A model generated the notes under the pieces. The model was not told the origin of the DNA and searched no databases. It saw nothing but the letters and a program-made list of their open reading frames with translations. A stretch of DNA of 64,000 nucleotides, taken from contig JAEYOE010000032.1 in assembly GCA_023412005.1 (NCBI GenBank), positions 1 to 64,000 on the forward strand, written 5' to 3'. The first letter of the stretch is position 1; each line of letters starts with the position of its first letter. Both the position numbers and the translations under genes were made by a program. Of this stretch, positions 31,628 to 40,505 are shown piece by piece. The stretch comes from Bacillota bacterium. Lineage in GTDB: Bacteria > Bacillota > Clostridia > Christensenellales > SZUA-584.

Positions 31628-33397
31628 ATGAGCAAGAAGAACAACAAAACAAGCGGTTTTGTCGGTGAGCAAAGCGAAATTTTAAGTGAAGCTGGGAACG
31701 GTGTGGTAGATGATTTTGCGGAAGATCAAGACGCGCTTACGGGTATGATTGAAGCAGATCAGATTGATGATGCAGCGTCGGGCGGCAAAACAAAAAAAGC
31801 AAAAAAACCCTGGAGTACCAAGAAAAAAGTGATACTCTCAGTGGTGGGTATTGTTTTGGTGATGCTTATTGGTGCGGGCATTTATGTTTATTCGTTATGG
31901 AGCGACCCGATGAGCCAGTTTGAAACGGCGTGGCAGCAGATGACGCCCGAGCCGTCCGTTTCGCAGGAGCCGCTGGCACCCGGTGAAACGCCGGCCCCCA
32001 CGATTGATCCTAAAGAATTGCTGGCAGCCAAGGCGGATCAGGGGTTCCTTAATAACATCGTCAATATCATGCTGATTGGGGTTGACCATTCAGTGGAACG
32101 CGATACATGGAGCGGCAAAAAAGCCTTCCATTCCGACGTGATGATTGTACTGTCAATCAACAAGGAAACAAAGCAGGTCAGCATGATTTCGCTGCCGCGC
32201 GACACATATGCCGAGATTCCGGGCGTGGACGGTATCTATAAGCTGAACGCCTCGATCGACTGTGGCGGCAGCTGGCCGACCGAAAGCGGATTCCAGAAGG
32301 TATGTGAAGCGGCCGAGTGGATGCTGGGCGGCGAAATTCCCGTTGACTACTATTACGCCGTGGATATGAATGCGGTTAAAGGTCTTGTGGACGCCGTCGG
32401 CGGCGTGGATTTTGATTTAGATCTCGATTTCAAGATACAAGGACGATCGTATGTGAAGGGCATGCAGCACATGAACGGACAAGCGGTGCTTGATTATCTG
32501 CGCGTGAGAAAGCACATCGGTAAAGGCGAAGAGGGTGATTTGAATCGTATCAACCGCCAGAAAAAGATGCTGGTCGCGATTTATGATAAGATTAAGCAGC
32601 AGAACCTGCTCGCCAAAATTCCGGATCTTTTAGAAGCTTTTGACGGCAATCTGTACACAAACACTGATCTTGGAAAAACAGCAGCGCTCGCGTTATTCGC
32701 TTATCAGGTACCGAGCGAAAACATACAGATGTATTCAATGGGCGGCCATTATCAGAATATATTTAACTGGAACTTCGTGCTGACGGATCAAAAGGCACGT
32801 GTCGAGCTGATTAAGAAAATTTACGGTATCGATGTGCCTCAGTATAAAAAATACACATCGTCGGCTGCCAATGCGCTGTGGGAAGGTATGCTGGCCAGTG
32901 CGATAAAAAGCAAAGCGAACCCGCTGCTTGACCAAGTAAAAGCGGTGCTCGATGCCGACGCGCTGCTGCCGCCGGTGCCGACGCCCACGCCGATACCGGT
33001 GCCCCCGGTTGACCCGGTGCCCCCGGTTGACCCGTTACCTGCCGATCCGGCCACGTCGGCCACGTCGTCGCCCAGCCCCACAACAGCCGATCCGGCATCG
33101 GTATCCGTGATGTCGATGGCTGTGAATAAGGGGAGTTCGCCGGTTGGTCTGGAAGGCGAGTATCGCAAATACGGCGATGATGTGTGGGCGCTGTACAATA
33201 GCACGGTGGGTTTGGTAAACAGCCTCACATCCATTGAATCGACGGATGCCAAGAAGGCCGCGAACCTTCAGGCCAAAACGAATGTTCAGACGCTCTGCGG
33301 CATATGCGGTATCGCGCCGCCCAAGGGCAATTGGGATAAATACTGGCGTGTCAACTATGAGACTGAAGACAATGAGATAAAGATCGACTTTAACTGA
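31628..33397 (+). CDS. LytR-CpsA-Psr (LCP) family cell-wall glycopolymer ligase
   Basis: A 589-residue membrane-anchored enzyme. An acidic then Lys-rich cytosolic N-tail leads to one helix at about 68-90, then a short Pro/Glu spacer and the LCP core at about 145-330 (NIMLIGVDH, SDVMIVLSINKETKQVSMISLPRDTY, GVDFDLD, LDYLRVRKH, DLNRINRQ). LCP proteins attach wall teichoic acids or other glycopolymers to peptidoglycan. After the core come a Pro/Thr/Val-rich linker (about 450-500) and a C-terminal domain of about 80 residues that the standard family lacks. It has its own promoter and terminator. Confidence 0.9.
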   Translation: MSKKNNKTSGFVGEQSEILSEAGNGVVDDFAEDQDALTGMIEADQIDDAASGGKTKKAKKPWSTKKKVILSVVGIVLVMLIGAGIYVYSLWSDPMSQFETAWQQMTPEPSVSQEPLAPGETPAPTIDPKELLAAKADQGFLNNIVNIMLIGVDHSVERDTWSGKKAFHSDVMIVLSINKETKQVSMISLPRDTYAEIPGVDGIYKLNASIDCGGSWPTESGFQKVCEAAEWMLGGEIPVDYYYAVDMNAVKGLVDAVGGVDFDLDLDFKIQGRSYVKGMQHMNGQAVLDYLRVRKHIGKGEEGDLNRINRQKKMLVAIYDKIKQQNLLAKIPDLLEAFDGNLYTNTDLGKTAALALFAYQVPSENIQMYSMGGHYQNIFNWNFVLTDQKARVELIKKIYGIDVPQYKKYTSSAANALWEGMLASAIKSKANPLLDQVKAVLDADALLPPVPTPTPIPVPPVDPVPPVDPLPADPATSATSSPSPTTADPASVSVMSMAVNKGSSPVGLEGEYRKYGDDVWALYNSTVGLVNSLTSIESTDAKKAANLQAKTNVQTLCGICGIAPPKGNWDKYWRVNYETEDNEIKIDFN

Positions 33398-33433
33398 TGC
33401 GTCAATTAAAAGATAAACCGTAAGACATATAAG

Positions 33434-33463
33434 GCTCCTTGCGATAAAAGCAGGGAGCTTTTT
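33434..33463 (+). terminator. Terminator of the LCP gene
   Basis: GCTCCTTGC pairs with GCAGGGAGC (one G-T pair) around GATAAAA, followed by TTTTT. Confidence 0.75.
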
Positions 33464-33531
33464 GATTGCCTGTGTTTAAATTCAGTGAATGGAGAAACGC
33501 TTAACGATATTGAAAATAAAAAAGAATCCTT

Positions 33532-33694
33532 TTGGCGGCGCTTGCCGCGATGCGCGCTTGAGATTTTGTATCTATCGAATGGAGAAAGTATACCCTTCGG
33601 GGTACAGGTATCTCTTTTTTATCTTATGGACGCTCGTTGATACTAAAACAAAGCACTAAAAAGAAAGAGCCCTGTTGGCGGCGCTTGCCGCGAT
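33532..33694. repeat. Pair of 20-bp direct repeats, each self-complementary
   Basis: TTGGCGGCGCTTGCCGCGAT occurs identically at 33532-33551 and 33675-33694. Its core GCGGC-GCTT-GCCGC forms a small hairpin. An AAAAAGAA tract precedes both copies. Confidence 0.75.
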
Positions 33695-33768
33695 ATGTTT
33701 TGCATGTAGATCGCTTCGAATGAGACGCGCCAAGGATGCGTGCAATATCCGATTGTTTAAAATGAAAA

Positions 33769-33792
33769 GCTCCTTGCCGATCGGCAAGGAGC
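33769..33792 (-). terminator. Terminator of the clostripain-like gene
   Basis: A perfect 24-base palindrome with arms GCTCCTTGCCGA / TCGGCAAGGAGC. On the minus strand it is followed by TTTTCATTTT, 30 bases after the stop at 33821. Confidence 0.8.
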
Positions 33793-33820
33793 CCCTGTAT
33801 CGCGTAAAATGGTTGTGTTC

Positions 33821-35776
33821 TTATTCCGCTTCGCTGACGCTGATATCTTTGCCTTTGCGTTCCATGATGGCCTGGTTGGAATACGTTACGCGGCCAAACA
33901 CGTCGGTTACAATATACTGATAAAGATATTCACCGTCAACCAGCTCACTTTCCTCCATCACAGGTGCGCCGCTGACCACAAAGCTGCCCATTTCATACGT
34001 GGTGGTTTCTCCGGTATCCCAGTTAACCGCGTCAAACAGCAGCGTCACTTCATCGCCGTCCTTGAGCTGTATGATATCCTTGGCGCTCATGCCCGTATCC
34101 GTGTCGATGCCGTTCCACGCGCCGTAGACTTCAAAATGGCCGTCTTCCTCGGTGTCCCAGATATAGGCCGCGCGCAGGTTCGTTTTTTCGCCGTTCAGCA
34201 TGATCGGTATCGTGTATAGGTTGTACTCATCCGTTTCGGCCAGCAGCGTCGGCGCGCAGTAATTGCCGTTGATCGTCGGCCACACACCGCGGAAGTTGTC
34301 TTCAAAGCGGCCGGTATTCCAATCGGCGGTAATATCGTTGTCAACGCCAAGCAGCATGTACTCATTATATTCGTAGTCCATGAAGTAAATGCTGAAGGTG
34401 ACAGACGCGACGGACTCCATGCCGCTGGTGATGTCGAGTGCGAAATAGCCGTCGTCTGTGACGTGCGTTTTCAGCTGTACATTGTAATCGTCCTGCTGGA
34501 CAGGCGCTGAGACTTCGGGCACATTGGCTGCTTCTCCTTCGGGGACCTTCCAGTCTGTCACAGCTTCAATAAACCGCAGGTAATTGCCGCTGATTGCGGC
34601 GGTTGTGGCATAAGCGGTGAGCTCATCCTCGCCGGACGCAAGCGGGAAGTAAACGGATAGGCCGTTCGCCTCGGAGCGGCTCGCGCCTTTCACGTTATAT
34701 TTCACCGCGTTGAAAAGCGACTCGAGCAGCGCCTCTGCCGTTTGGCTCAGTACGTTTTCGGTGTTGAGGGCGAGGTCCCCAAGGTCCACCATGTTGGTGT
34801 AGCCTTCGTCGTCATTGTTGCCGCCGTAGTTCTCCGCGCGCTGTACGCCCTGAATAAACGATTGATACGAGGTTATATCCTCTGTTACGCCGGTCATCTC
34901 ACCCGCCATTGCGTCGAATTTAGCCGTCAGATCCGGTATGGCGGAAAGATCGGTGACGGAAAGCGTTGCCATCGTGTCTTCCTCGTTTGCAGCGCATTTG
35001 GCCATGTAGCTGTCGCAGATCGCTTTGCCGATTTCCAGGCCGTCCAGCTCGGGGTTGTCGCACATGGCTTGCAGCCACGCCGCGTAATCCCACCCGCCGC
35101 CCGGCTCGAGCTCCTCGGAGGCCACCATGTACCGGCCATATGGCGATATGGCTGCCGCGTTTTCGAGTGATGCCATCAGGCAGGTATCAAAGCCGATGAT
35201 TTCAAACGGTGCGCCCGCTGCCTCCAGGCCTTGACTGACCTCTGATAAAGACAGGCTGTCGTTGTCAAAAAGCTCATCGAATTCCACGCCGGCGGCCGAG
35301 CCGCCGCCATGGTTCCAAAACACCACCATGTATTTGTCTGCCGGATAGCTCTGCACTCCCCACGAGAGAAAATCACCGAGTGTCTGCGCGTCGCCCATGC
35401 TGGCGAGCGGCTGCTGGTCAACAGGGGTCAAACCGTCGTTGCTGAGCTCCCAGCGCTGCAGCGATTCGGAATCGATACCTTCGGTTTGCCACTGAGCGGT
35501 GCCGCCCGTTTGTATGATGAATTTAACCTTGTCGGACGGACTGACCGACATGATTTCGGCAAGGTTTTGAGAGGCCGCCGCTCCTTCCGATTCAAGATCA
35601 GTGCCGCACATGTACAAAAAGACCGACCACGTGTCGCCGCCGGTGCTTGGTGCGGGCGCCTGCGTTTCGGTTGGCGCTGCGGTCGGTTCGCTGTCTGACG
35701 CCGCGGGTACAGCGCCGCATGCCGTGGTAAACACCATCAGAATCGCTATCAATAACATAAGAATTTTGATTTTCAT
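33821..35776 (-). CDS. Clostripain-family (C11) cysteine peptidase, lipoprotein
   Basis: A 651-residue secreted, lipid-anchored protein. The signal peptide ends in TTAC (Cys near residue 20), followed by a Ser/Pro/Thr-rich spacer and the C11 caspase-like domain: SVFLYMCGTDLES, the catalytic His in VVFWNHGGG, and the catalytic Cys in IIGFDTCLMAS. The C-terminal 250 residues are beta-rich and may bind substrate. The start is the second ATG at 35776, spaced from GGGGG, rather than the ATG six bases earlier. It likely degrades extracellular peptides after Arg/Lys, as clostripain does, but specificity is inferred from the family. Confidence 0.88.
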   Translation of the reverse strand: MKIKILMLLIAILMVFTTACGAVPAASDSEPTAAPTETQAPAPSTGGDTWSVFLYMCGTDLESEGAAASQNLAEIMSVSPSDKVKFIIQTGGTAQWQTEGIDSESLQRWELSNDGLTPVDQQPLASMGDAQTLGDFLSWGVQSYPADKYMVVFWNHGGGSAAGVEFDELFDNDSLSLSEVSQGLEAAGAPFEIIGFDTCLMASLENAAAISPYGRYMVASEELEPGGGWDYAAWLQAMCDNPELDGLEIGKAICDSYMAKCAANEEDTMATLSVTDLSAIPDLTAKFDAMAGEMTGVTEDITSYQSFIQGVQRAENYGGNNDDEGYTNMVDLGDLALNTENVLSQTAEALLESLFNAVKYNVKGASRSEANGLSVYFPLASGEDELTAYATTAAISGNYLRFIEAVTDWKVPEGEAANVPEVSAPVQQDDYNVQLKTHVTDDGYFALDITSGMESVASVTFSIYFMDYEYNEYMLLGVDNDITADWNTGRFEDNFRGVWPTINGNYCAPTLLAETDEYNLYTIPIMLNGEKTNLRAAYIWDTEEDGHFEVYGAWNGIDTDTGMSAKDIIQLKDGDEVTLLFDAVNWDTGETTTYEMGSFVVSGAPVMEESELVDGEYLYQYIVTDVFGRVTYSNQAIMERKGKDISVSEAE

Positions 35777-35802
35777 AATCATCCCCCTATTAAATTCAAG
35801 AA

Positions 35803-35831
35803 TAATATAAACACGTCAACGGATAGTCAAC
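35803..35831 (-). promoter_or_regulatory. Promoter of the clostripain-like gene
   Basis: On the minus strand TTGACT (35831-35826), 17-base spacer, TATTAT (35808-35803), about 27 bases before the start codon. Confidence 0.6.
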
Positions 35832-35899
35832 CGCAGCAAGTGGATTCTCAAAAAATATATACGGTTATATATAATGAGAAACGAAAAACGGGCGATATG

Positions 35900-36762
35900 C
35901 TAACATTCATTTATTGCGTCGTCAAACGTGATGCCGCTGATGGATTCTGACAGCTCAAACAGCCGCGCGGCGCTTAGCATATCGTGGCTGCGCTTGGATG
36001 AGCGCCAGAGCTTGCAGCGGTAGAAGTACTCGCCGCTGATGCCTTTCACGCTGTCGTCGGTGGCAAGAAACACGGCTGTGCGCGCGCCCTGCTCGGGTGT
36101 TAAGAAAACGAGGCGCAGCACACGCATGATGGTTTTGCCAAAGCCTGTGTCACGGTCTACACCCATTTCGTGCCGACCGCGCCCGGATGCGCGGTGTTGA
36201 TGGTCATGCGGCCGCCGAATGCTTGAAGCCGTTTGGCAAGCTCGCGCGTGAACAGCAGATTGGCAAGCTTAGACTGCGCATATGAGCGCACGACGTTGTA
36301 TTTTGTCAAATTGATATCGTCAAAATGGATGCGGCCCACATTGTGCGCACCCGAACCGACCATCACAATGCGTGCTCCCGGTGCTTTGGAGAGCAATTTG
36401 AGCAGCAGCAGCGTGAGCAAAAAGTGGCCGATATGGTTCACGCCGAACTGCAGCTCAAGGCCGTCGACTGTTTCGCGCCGATCCAGTGTGATGACGCCCG
36501 CGCTGTTCACGAGCACATCGAGATGATCATATTTTGCGGCAAACGCATCGGCAAACGCACGAATGCTTGCCATGCGGCCAAGGTCGCAGAGCATCAGGTC
36601 AAGGCTGCGGCTCCCCTGCACGAGATCGTTATAAGCGGCCTGCCCGCGCTGTGCGCTGCGGCACAGCATCACCACGTGAAAGCCCTTGTCGGCCAGTGCC
36701 GCGACGGTGGCTTTGCCCATGCCGGAATTTGCACCGGTGACCAGTGCAATCTTGTTGTTCAT
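35900..36762 (-). pseudogene. Short-chain dehydrogenase broken by a frameshift
   Basis: From 36762 a normal SDR begins (MNNKIALVTGANSGMGKATV, the TGxxxGxG motif) and continues through NSAG and the active-site YAQSK to NTAHPGAVGTK, then stops after WV. The expected continuation MGVDRDTGFGKT...PEQGARTAVFLATD is present in the -1/+2 frame from about 36166 to 35900. The break falls at an AAA run near 36168, consistent with loss of one base. Joined, the product would be about 287 residues, normal for the retinol-dehydrogenase-like SDR group. It is either a recent pseudogene or a sequencing error. Confidence 0.85.
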
Positions 36763-36957
36763 GCAATACCGCCTTTAAACCATGTTTAAGATGTTATGAT
36801 TATATCACAGCTATCATATAGAATGGTTCGTAATCATTATTTCGCTTGTCAGTAATATTTGTGACTTAAGATAAGGCTTGTCGTTAAAGGATAATTAGTG
36901 AGGAAATGATGTGTATGATAGAATGATACGATATAAACGACGATAATTATTAATGTG

Positions 36958-38115
36958 TTACCATTCGCCCTGCACCACAGCATCCTTATGATCAAGGTTA
37001 AAATGCGGCCTGTCAAAATAATTGATGCCGGAGCTCCCAAAAGTTGTGTCCACATTGGCCCAGCCGTTTTCCGTATAAACCTGATTCCACGCATGATCGC
37101 CCCAGTCTGTGCCGGTAAACCCAAGGCCGGTTAAAAACCTCACCTTCACGTCGACCGCGCGGCACATCGCAATATAAAGGCACGCGTAGTCAAAGCAAAC
37201 GCCGGAGCGCGCCTCGTATGCGATAATGGCCCCCGAAGAGACACCTTCAGTGTTGTTGCCGAGCTGTTCGGCTTTGCTGTTATCGTAGCTGATGCTTTCG
37301 CATATCCACAGATAAATCAAATAAGCCTTTTGTCTATCATCCGTCTCTGAGCCGACAATGGCTTTGGCTTGCGCATCGATTTCGGCATTGGACTGAATCG
37401 CTTCATCGAGCGTGACGCCGTTGAAATACTTGATAACCTGAACTTGGCCCGACTCACCGGTGACCTCTTTTTCAACGATGCGGAATGAATCGTTGAGTAT
37501 CACCTGAATGTTTTTCACAACGCTGCTATTAAGCAGCGGCTGAATCACATTCTCCTGCACCAGCTGATACGGTGCGGATGTGTTCGCGTACTGTGTAACC
37601 ACAGGGCTGTTGAAAAGGCCGGTGTAAAAGTTAAGTAGCAGCGAGAACGCCAAAACGAGCCATACCGATGTCGGCAGCTGCCACAATCCGCTGATTGTCC
37701 GCTTGGCAAAGCCGCCCAAGGCATTCACCGATGATGATACGCCGTTTGACAGCGGCGGCAGGACATGTCGGCGAACCGGCCATGTAAGCAGATAGAGCAA
37801 TCCGTCGATAAAGAGCGTCAAGGCAACGACCAATATCGCGGAGACCCAAACTTGTGCGTTGGCCGCCGTTTCTAAGGCGGGCAATATTCTGTATAGCGCC
37901 GTTAAAATGACATGATCGCTGTCGGAAAGAATGATTCTCGTCAGATAGACAGACAGAAGAATGGCGGCAAGCAAAAGCAAACTGCCCAGCAGCGACGCGA
38001 AGGAACGGTGGACGCGCTCGCTCGTTAACGGCCGGATGATGCCGACCAATATCGGAATCACAAATATGGCCGTGATGGCGGCGGTGACCAAATTGAAGCT
38101 GCCCGGTATATTCAT
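36958..38115 (-). CDS. Membrane protein with extracytoplasmic transglutaminase-like domain
   Basis: A 385-residue protein. The first 175 residues hold four hydrophobic helices in a CvpA-like arrangement. The C-terminal 130 residues form a transglutaminase-like core with all three catalytic elements: Cys in SGVCFDYACLY, His in DHAWNQVY and Asp in VDTTFG. Bacterial members act as peptidases or cross-linking enzymes at the cell surface. AAAGGAT lies about 10 bases before the ATG. It is monocistronic as far as can be seen. Confidence 0.82.
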   Translation of the reverse strand: MNIPGSFNLVTAAITAIFVIPILVGIIRPLTSERVHRSFASLLGSLLLLAAILLSVYLTRIILSDSDHVILTALYRILPALETAANAQVWVSAILVVALTLFIDGLLYLLTWPVRRHVLPPLSNGVSSSVNALGGFAKRTISGLWQLPTSVWLVLAFSLLLNFYTGLFNSPVVTQYANTSAPYQLVQENVIQPLLNSSVVKNIQVILNDSFRIVEKEVTGESGQVQVIKYFNGVTLDEAIQSNAEIDAQAKAIVGSETDDRQKAYLIYLWICESISYDNSKAEQLGNNTEGVSSGAIIAYEARSGVCFDYACLYIAMCRAVDVKVRFLTGLGFTGTDWGDHAWNQVYTENGWANVDTTFGSSGINYFDRPHFNLDHKDAVVQGEW

Positions 38116-38171
38116 GAATCGTCAGATCCTTTGTTTCTTTTGTCTTTTGATTATCCCATCAGCACTGAAAT

Positions 38172-38765
38172 TTAAACGGCTTCCGCCACCAATTGCGCTT
38201 CGCACGGCGCGTGCAGAAAATCGAGCGCGAATGGCAGATCGGTCAGCCATCTGTTTATGTGCTCCGGCGGCAGTATCAGCGGCATGCGGTCGTGATACGG
38301 CGTCATCATTGCGTTGGCCTGCGTGGTGATAATCGTATAGGCGGTCTCGCCGCCGAAGGTATCGAATAGGCCCGCCATATAGAGCGCCTTGGTTTCCGGC
38401 AGACGGAACAGGTATTTTTGCTTTTTGGTTTGTTCCTGCCGCCACTCGTAAAAGCCCGCCGAAGGGACAACGCAGCGGCGGTTCATCAGCGGAACGCGGA
38501 ACATCTTTTTGTCGAGCGCGGTTTCGCTGCGTGCGTTGATGATGACGCCTTTACCGTCCCACTTTGGGAAGCCCCATTTCATCAGCAAGGGTGCCGCGCT
38601 GCCCGCCTCGGTCACGAGAACGGGCGAGATGTTGGTGGGGAACACCTCGGCTTGCGCCACCGCGCCAAGCTCCGGCGTGTTTTTATAACGCTCGTTAACT
38701 TCGTTGATGATTTCGCGGTATTCGGCGATTTCGCCTTCCATAATGGCAAGATAGCGTCCGCACAT
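38172..38765 (-). CDS. SRAP (YedK/HMCES-type) abasic-site protein
   Basis: A 197-residue SOS-response-associated peptidase-family protein. It starts MCGRY, so Cys2 can become the N-terminal nucleophile that cross-links abasic DNA. The other family residues are present: Asn in IINARSE, Glu in GFYEW and His in PYHDRMP. It protects single-stranded abasic sites as a DNA-protein cross-link. No LexA box was seen directly before it, although the SOS-controlled polymerase gene lies 3 kb away. Confidence 0.9.
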   Translation of the reverse strand: MCGRYLAIMEGEIAEYREIINEVNERYKNTPELGAVAQAEVFPTNISPVLVTEAGSAAPLLMKWGFPKWDGKGVIINARSETALDKKMFRVPLMNRRCVVPSAGFYEWRQEQTKKQKYLFRLPETKALYMAGLFDTFGGETAYTIITTQANAMMTPYHDRMPLILPPEHINRWLTDLPFALDFLHAPCEAQLVAEAV

Positions 38766-38825
38766 ATTGATGATCCTTTCGTTTCATGAATCTTTTTACG
38801 ATTATTCCTGAGATATTAAGAGCGG

Positions 38826-39626
38826 CTATGGTTTGAGCACCGCGCGGATGATTGCCGTCTGAAGGCGCGCGGGTAAAGCGTTCAGCAGCAAAAGCAAGGG
38901 ATTGCGATTGACGTTGTACACATATTTCGGGTGCCGCGCCTCAAGCGCTCTTCTCACAGCGCGGGCGATTGTCTCCGGCGGAACTTTCCGTGCCTCGACG
39001 CGATCCACGATCTTTCGGAATCTCGCCGCGTTGTACGCGTACAGCTGCGTGTTTTCGCAGAATGCATCCAGCCTTTGCGTGGAAACATCGAGAATCTGCG
39101 TATTGACCGCGCCCGGACGGATGATTGAAACGCCGATACCCAGCAGCTGCAGCTCCATGCGCAGCGAGAACGCATACTTCTCGAGCGCCGCCTTTGTGAT
39201 TCCGTAAACCCCCGTGAATGGCAGCGGATTCAGCGGTGCAAGCTCGCTGCTGATCAGAAGAATCCGGCCGCCTGGCCCGAGCAGCGGTGCAAATGCGCGG
39301 TTCACCCGGTACGGGCCAAACAGATTCACGCCGAAGAGACGAGACCAATCCGCCTCCGGCATTTCAATCAACGAATTCAGATCATATACGCCGGCCATAT
39401 GAACGATGGCATACAATTCGCCCGCCTCCGCCAGCACGGCGTCGCGCGCTGCCGCTACTGATGCGGCATTTGTCAGATCCGCATGGATAAAGCGCCACGC
39501 GTACTTTCCTTGCGGCTCCGTAATGTCAAGCCCCCACACGCGGCAGCCTGCATCCGTCAAAAGCTCGCACGCCGCCTTGCCCATGCCCCCAGCCGCGCCC
39601 GTCACCAGCACATTATTCGCTTCCAT
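38826..39626 (-). CDS. Short-chain dehydrogenase/reductase
   Basis: A 266-residue SDR with LVTGAAGGMGKAA (cofactor site), an HMAG motif in place of NNAG, catalytic Ser in LLISSELAPL and YGITK (YxxxK). The C-terminus is hydrophobic (NPLLLLLNALPARLQTAII), suggesting membrane association as in some lipid-active SDRs. GGAGA precedes the ATG at 39626; the longer frame from 39683 has no ribosome site. It is not obviously in an operon. Confidence 0.87.
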   Translation of the reverse strand: MEANNVLVTGAAGGMGKAACELLTDAGCRVWGLDITEPQGKYAWRFIHADLTNAASVAAARDAVLAEAGELYAIVHMAGVYDLNSLIEMPEADWSRLFGVNLFGPYRVNRAFAPLLGPGGRILLISSELAPLNPLPFTGVYGITKAALEKYAFSLRMELQLLGIGVSIIRPGAVNTQILDVSTQRLDAFCENTQLYAYNAARFRKIVDRVEARKVPPETIARAVRRALEARHPKYVYNVNRNPLLLLLNALPARLQTAIIRAVLKP

Positions 39627-39833
39627 CTGCGCGTCTCCGTTCCGTTTTTGTCCATTATAACAGGCTGTGTGCCTAAAAACCATCCATATACAGATGGCAC
39701 TGCCCGAGACGAAACGGATGCAATATCAAAGATGTTAAATCAATCGATTATTTCTGGCGGACTCTGATTTAACGGTATAAATGTAACAGCTTATACATAG
39801 AGAGCGTAATATACTTAAAGAGGTGATATAAAT

Positions 39834-40124
39834 TTGACGCAACCATTGCATACTCATTATTATATGGGAGAGACCTCGTTTGATGACGGCCATACGCACC
39901 GTTTCAGAGGAGAAACGAGTCCAAGCCCCGACTTTCCGGGGCATACGCATCTGTTAATGGGGGATACGTCGTTTGACGACCGCCATCGGCATGAATACAG
40001 GATGTCGACCTCTCGTCAGATAGCAGCCGGAGGCGGACACTACCACGACTATAATGCGGATACCGAGTACGCACAAGGGCATGTTCACGCGATGCGAGGC
40101 TTAACATCGGTTTTCGGTATGTAG
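39834..40124 (+). CDS. YmaF-family His-rich repeat protein
   Basis: A 96-residue protein of short repeats: HTHYYMGETSFDDGHTHRF, GHTHLLMGDTSFDDRHRHEY, GHYHDYNADTEYAQGHVHAM. Each unit carries H-x-H pairs and an acidic turn, as in the YmaF family of Bacillus and Clostridia, so metal binding is plausible but unproven. It starts with TTG behind AGAGGTGA at 39819-39826. Monocistronic with a terminator at 40168-40199. Confidence 0.85.
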   Translation: MTQPLHTHYYMGETSFDDGHTHRFRGETSPSPDFPGHTHLLMGDTSFDDRHRHEYRMSTSRQIAAGGGHYHDYNADTEYAQGHVHAMRGLTSVFGM

Positions 40125-40167
40125 ATTAATCGATTCATCTGATGTTCTCACTATGAAATAAGCTCAT

Positions 40168-40199
40168 AAACCAAAATGGAAGCCCTCCGTTTTGGTTTT
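40168..40199. terminator. Bidirectional terminator
   Basis: AAACCAAAA / TTTTGGTTTT stem around a 13-base loop, between the convergent YmaF gene and the 87-residue gene. Confidence 0.65.
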
Positions 40200-40241
40200 G
40201 CTGCGCCAAATCCATGTGGGTTGAAGTCATGGTATCCTTCG

Positions 40242-40505
40242 TTATCCGGTTTTCCGTTCCATAAACCAGCGGTCTTCCTCGAAAAACAAATACGTCTCAT
40301 GCCCGTGCACCACGCACGTGTAGCGTATGCCGATGCCGCCCGCCTTGAGGCTCGCCGCCCGGCACACATCCGTCACGCGGTCGACGCTGTACCGCCGCGA
40401 ATTCTCCCACCAGAACGCAACCGGCTCGAGCCGCCCGTCCGGGTAAAAAAGCGCCTCCACCTTCACATACACCTTGCTTGGGTTTTGATACCGTCTTTCT
40501 ATCAT
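40242..40505 (-). CDS. Small protein co-transcribed with the Y-family polymerase (DUF6504-like)
   Basis: An 87-residue protein reading MIERRYQNPSKVYVKVEALF, ...EPVAFWWENSRRYSVDRV... It resembles DUF6504 proteins, which are small beta-rich partners encoded next to Y-family polymerases in other bacteria; the match is from memory and moderate. Its start overlaps the polymerase stop by 4 bases, so it is translationally coupled and should be SOS-induced with it. It may modulate the polymerase (inference). Confidence 0.65.
   Translation of the reverse strand: MIERRYQNPSKVYVKVEALFYPDGRLEPVAFWWENSRRYSVDRVTDVCRAASLKAGGIGIRYTCVVHGHETYLFFEEDRWFMERKTG

Larger units (their letters stand above)
33464..33820. 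other. Intergenic region with a duplicated, diverged element
   Basis: No gene. It includes two copies of a 20-base GC-rich palindromic motif (33532-33551 and 33675-33694), each followed about 30 bases later by a related ATC...CGAATG segment, so the region may be an old tandem duplication of about 143 bp. A terminator for the leftward gene is at 33769-33792. Confidence 0.5.

Noticed and set aside
33675..33920. 81-codon plus-strand frame near the repeat pair
   Set aside because: It overlaps the terminator and 3' end of the clostripain-like gene and begins inside a repeat.
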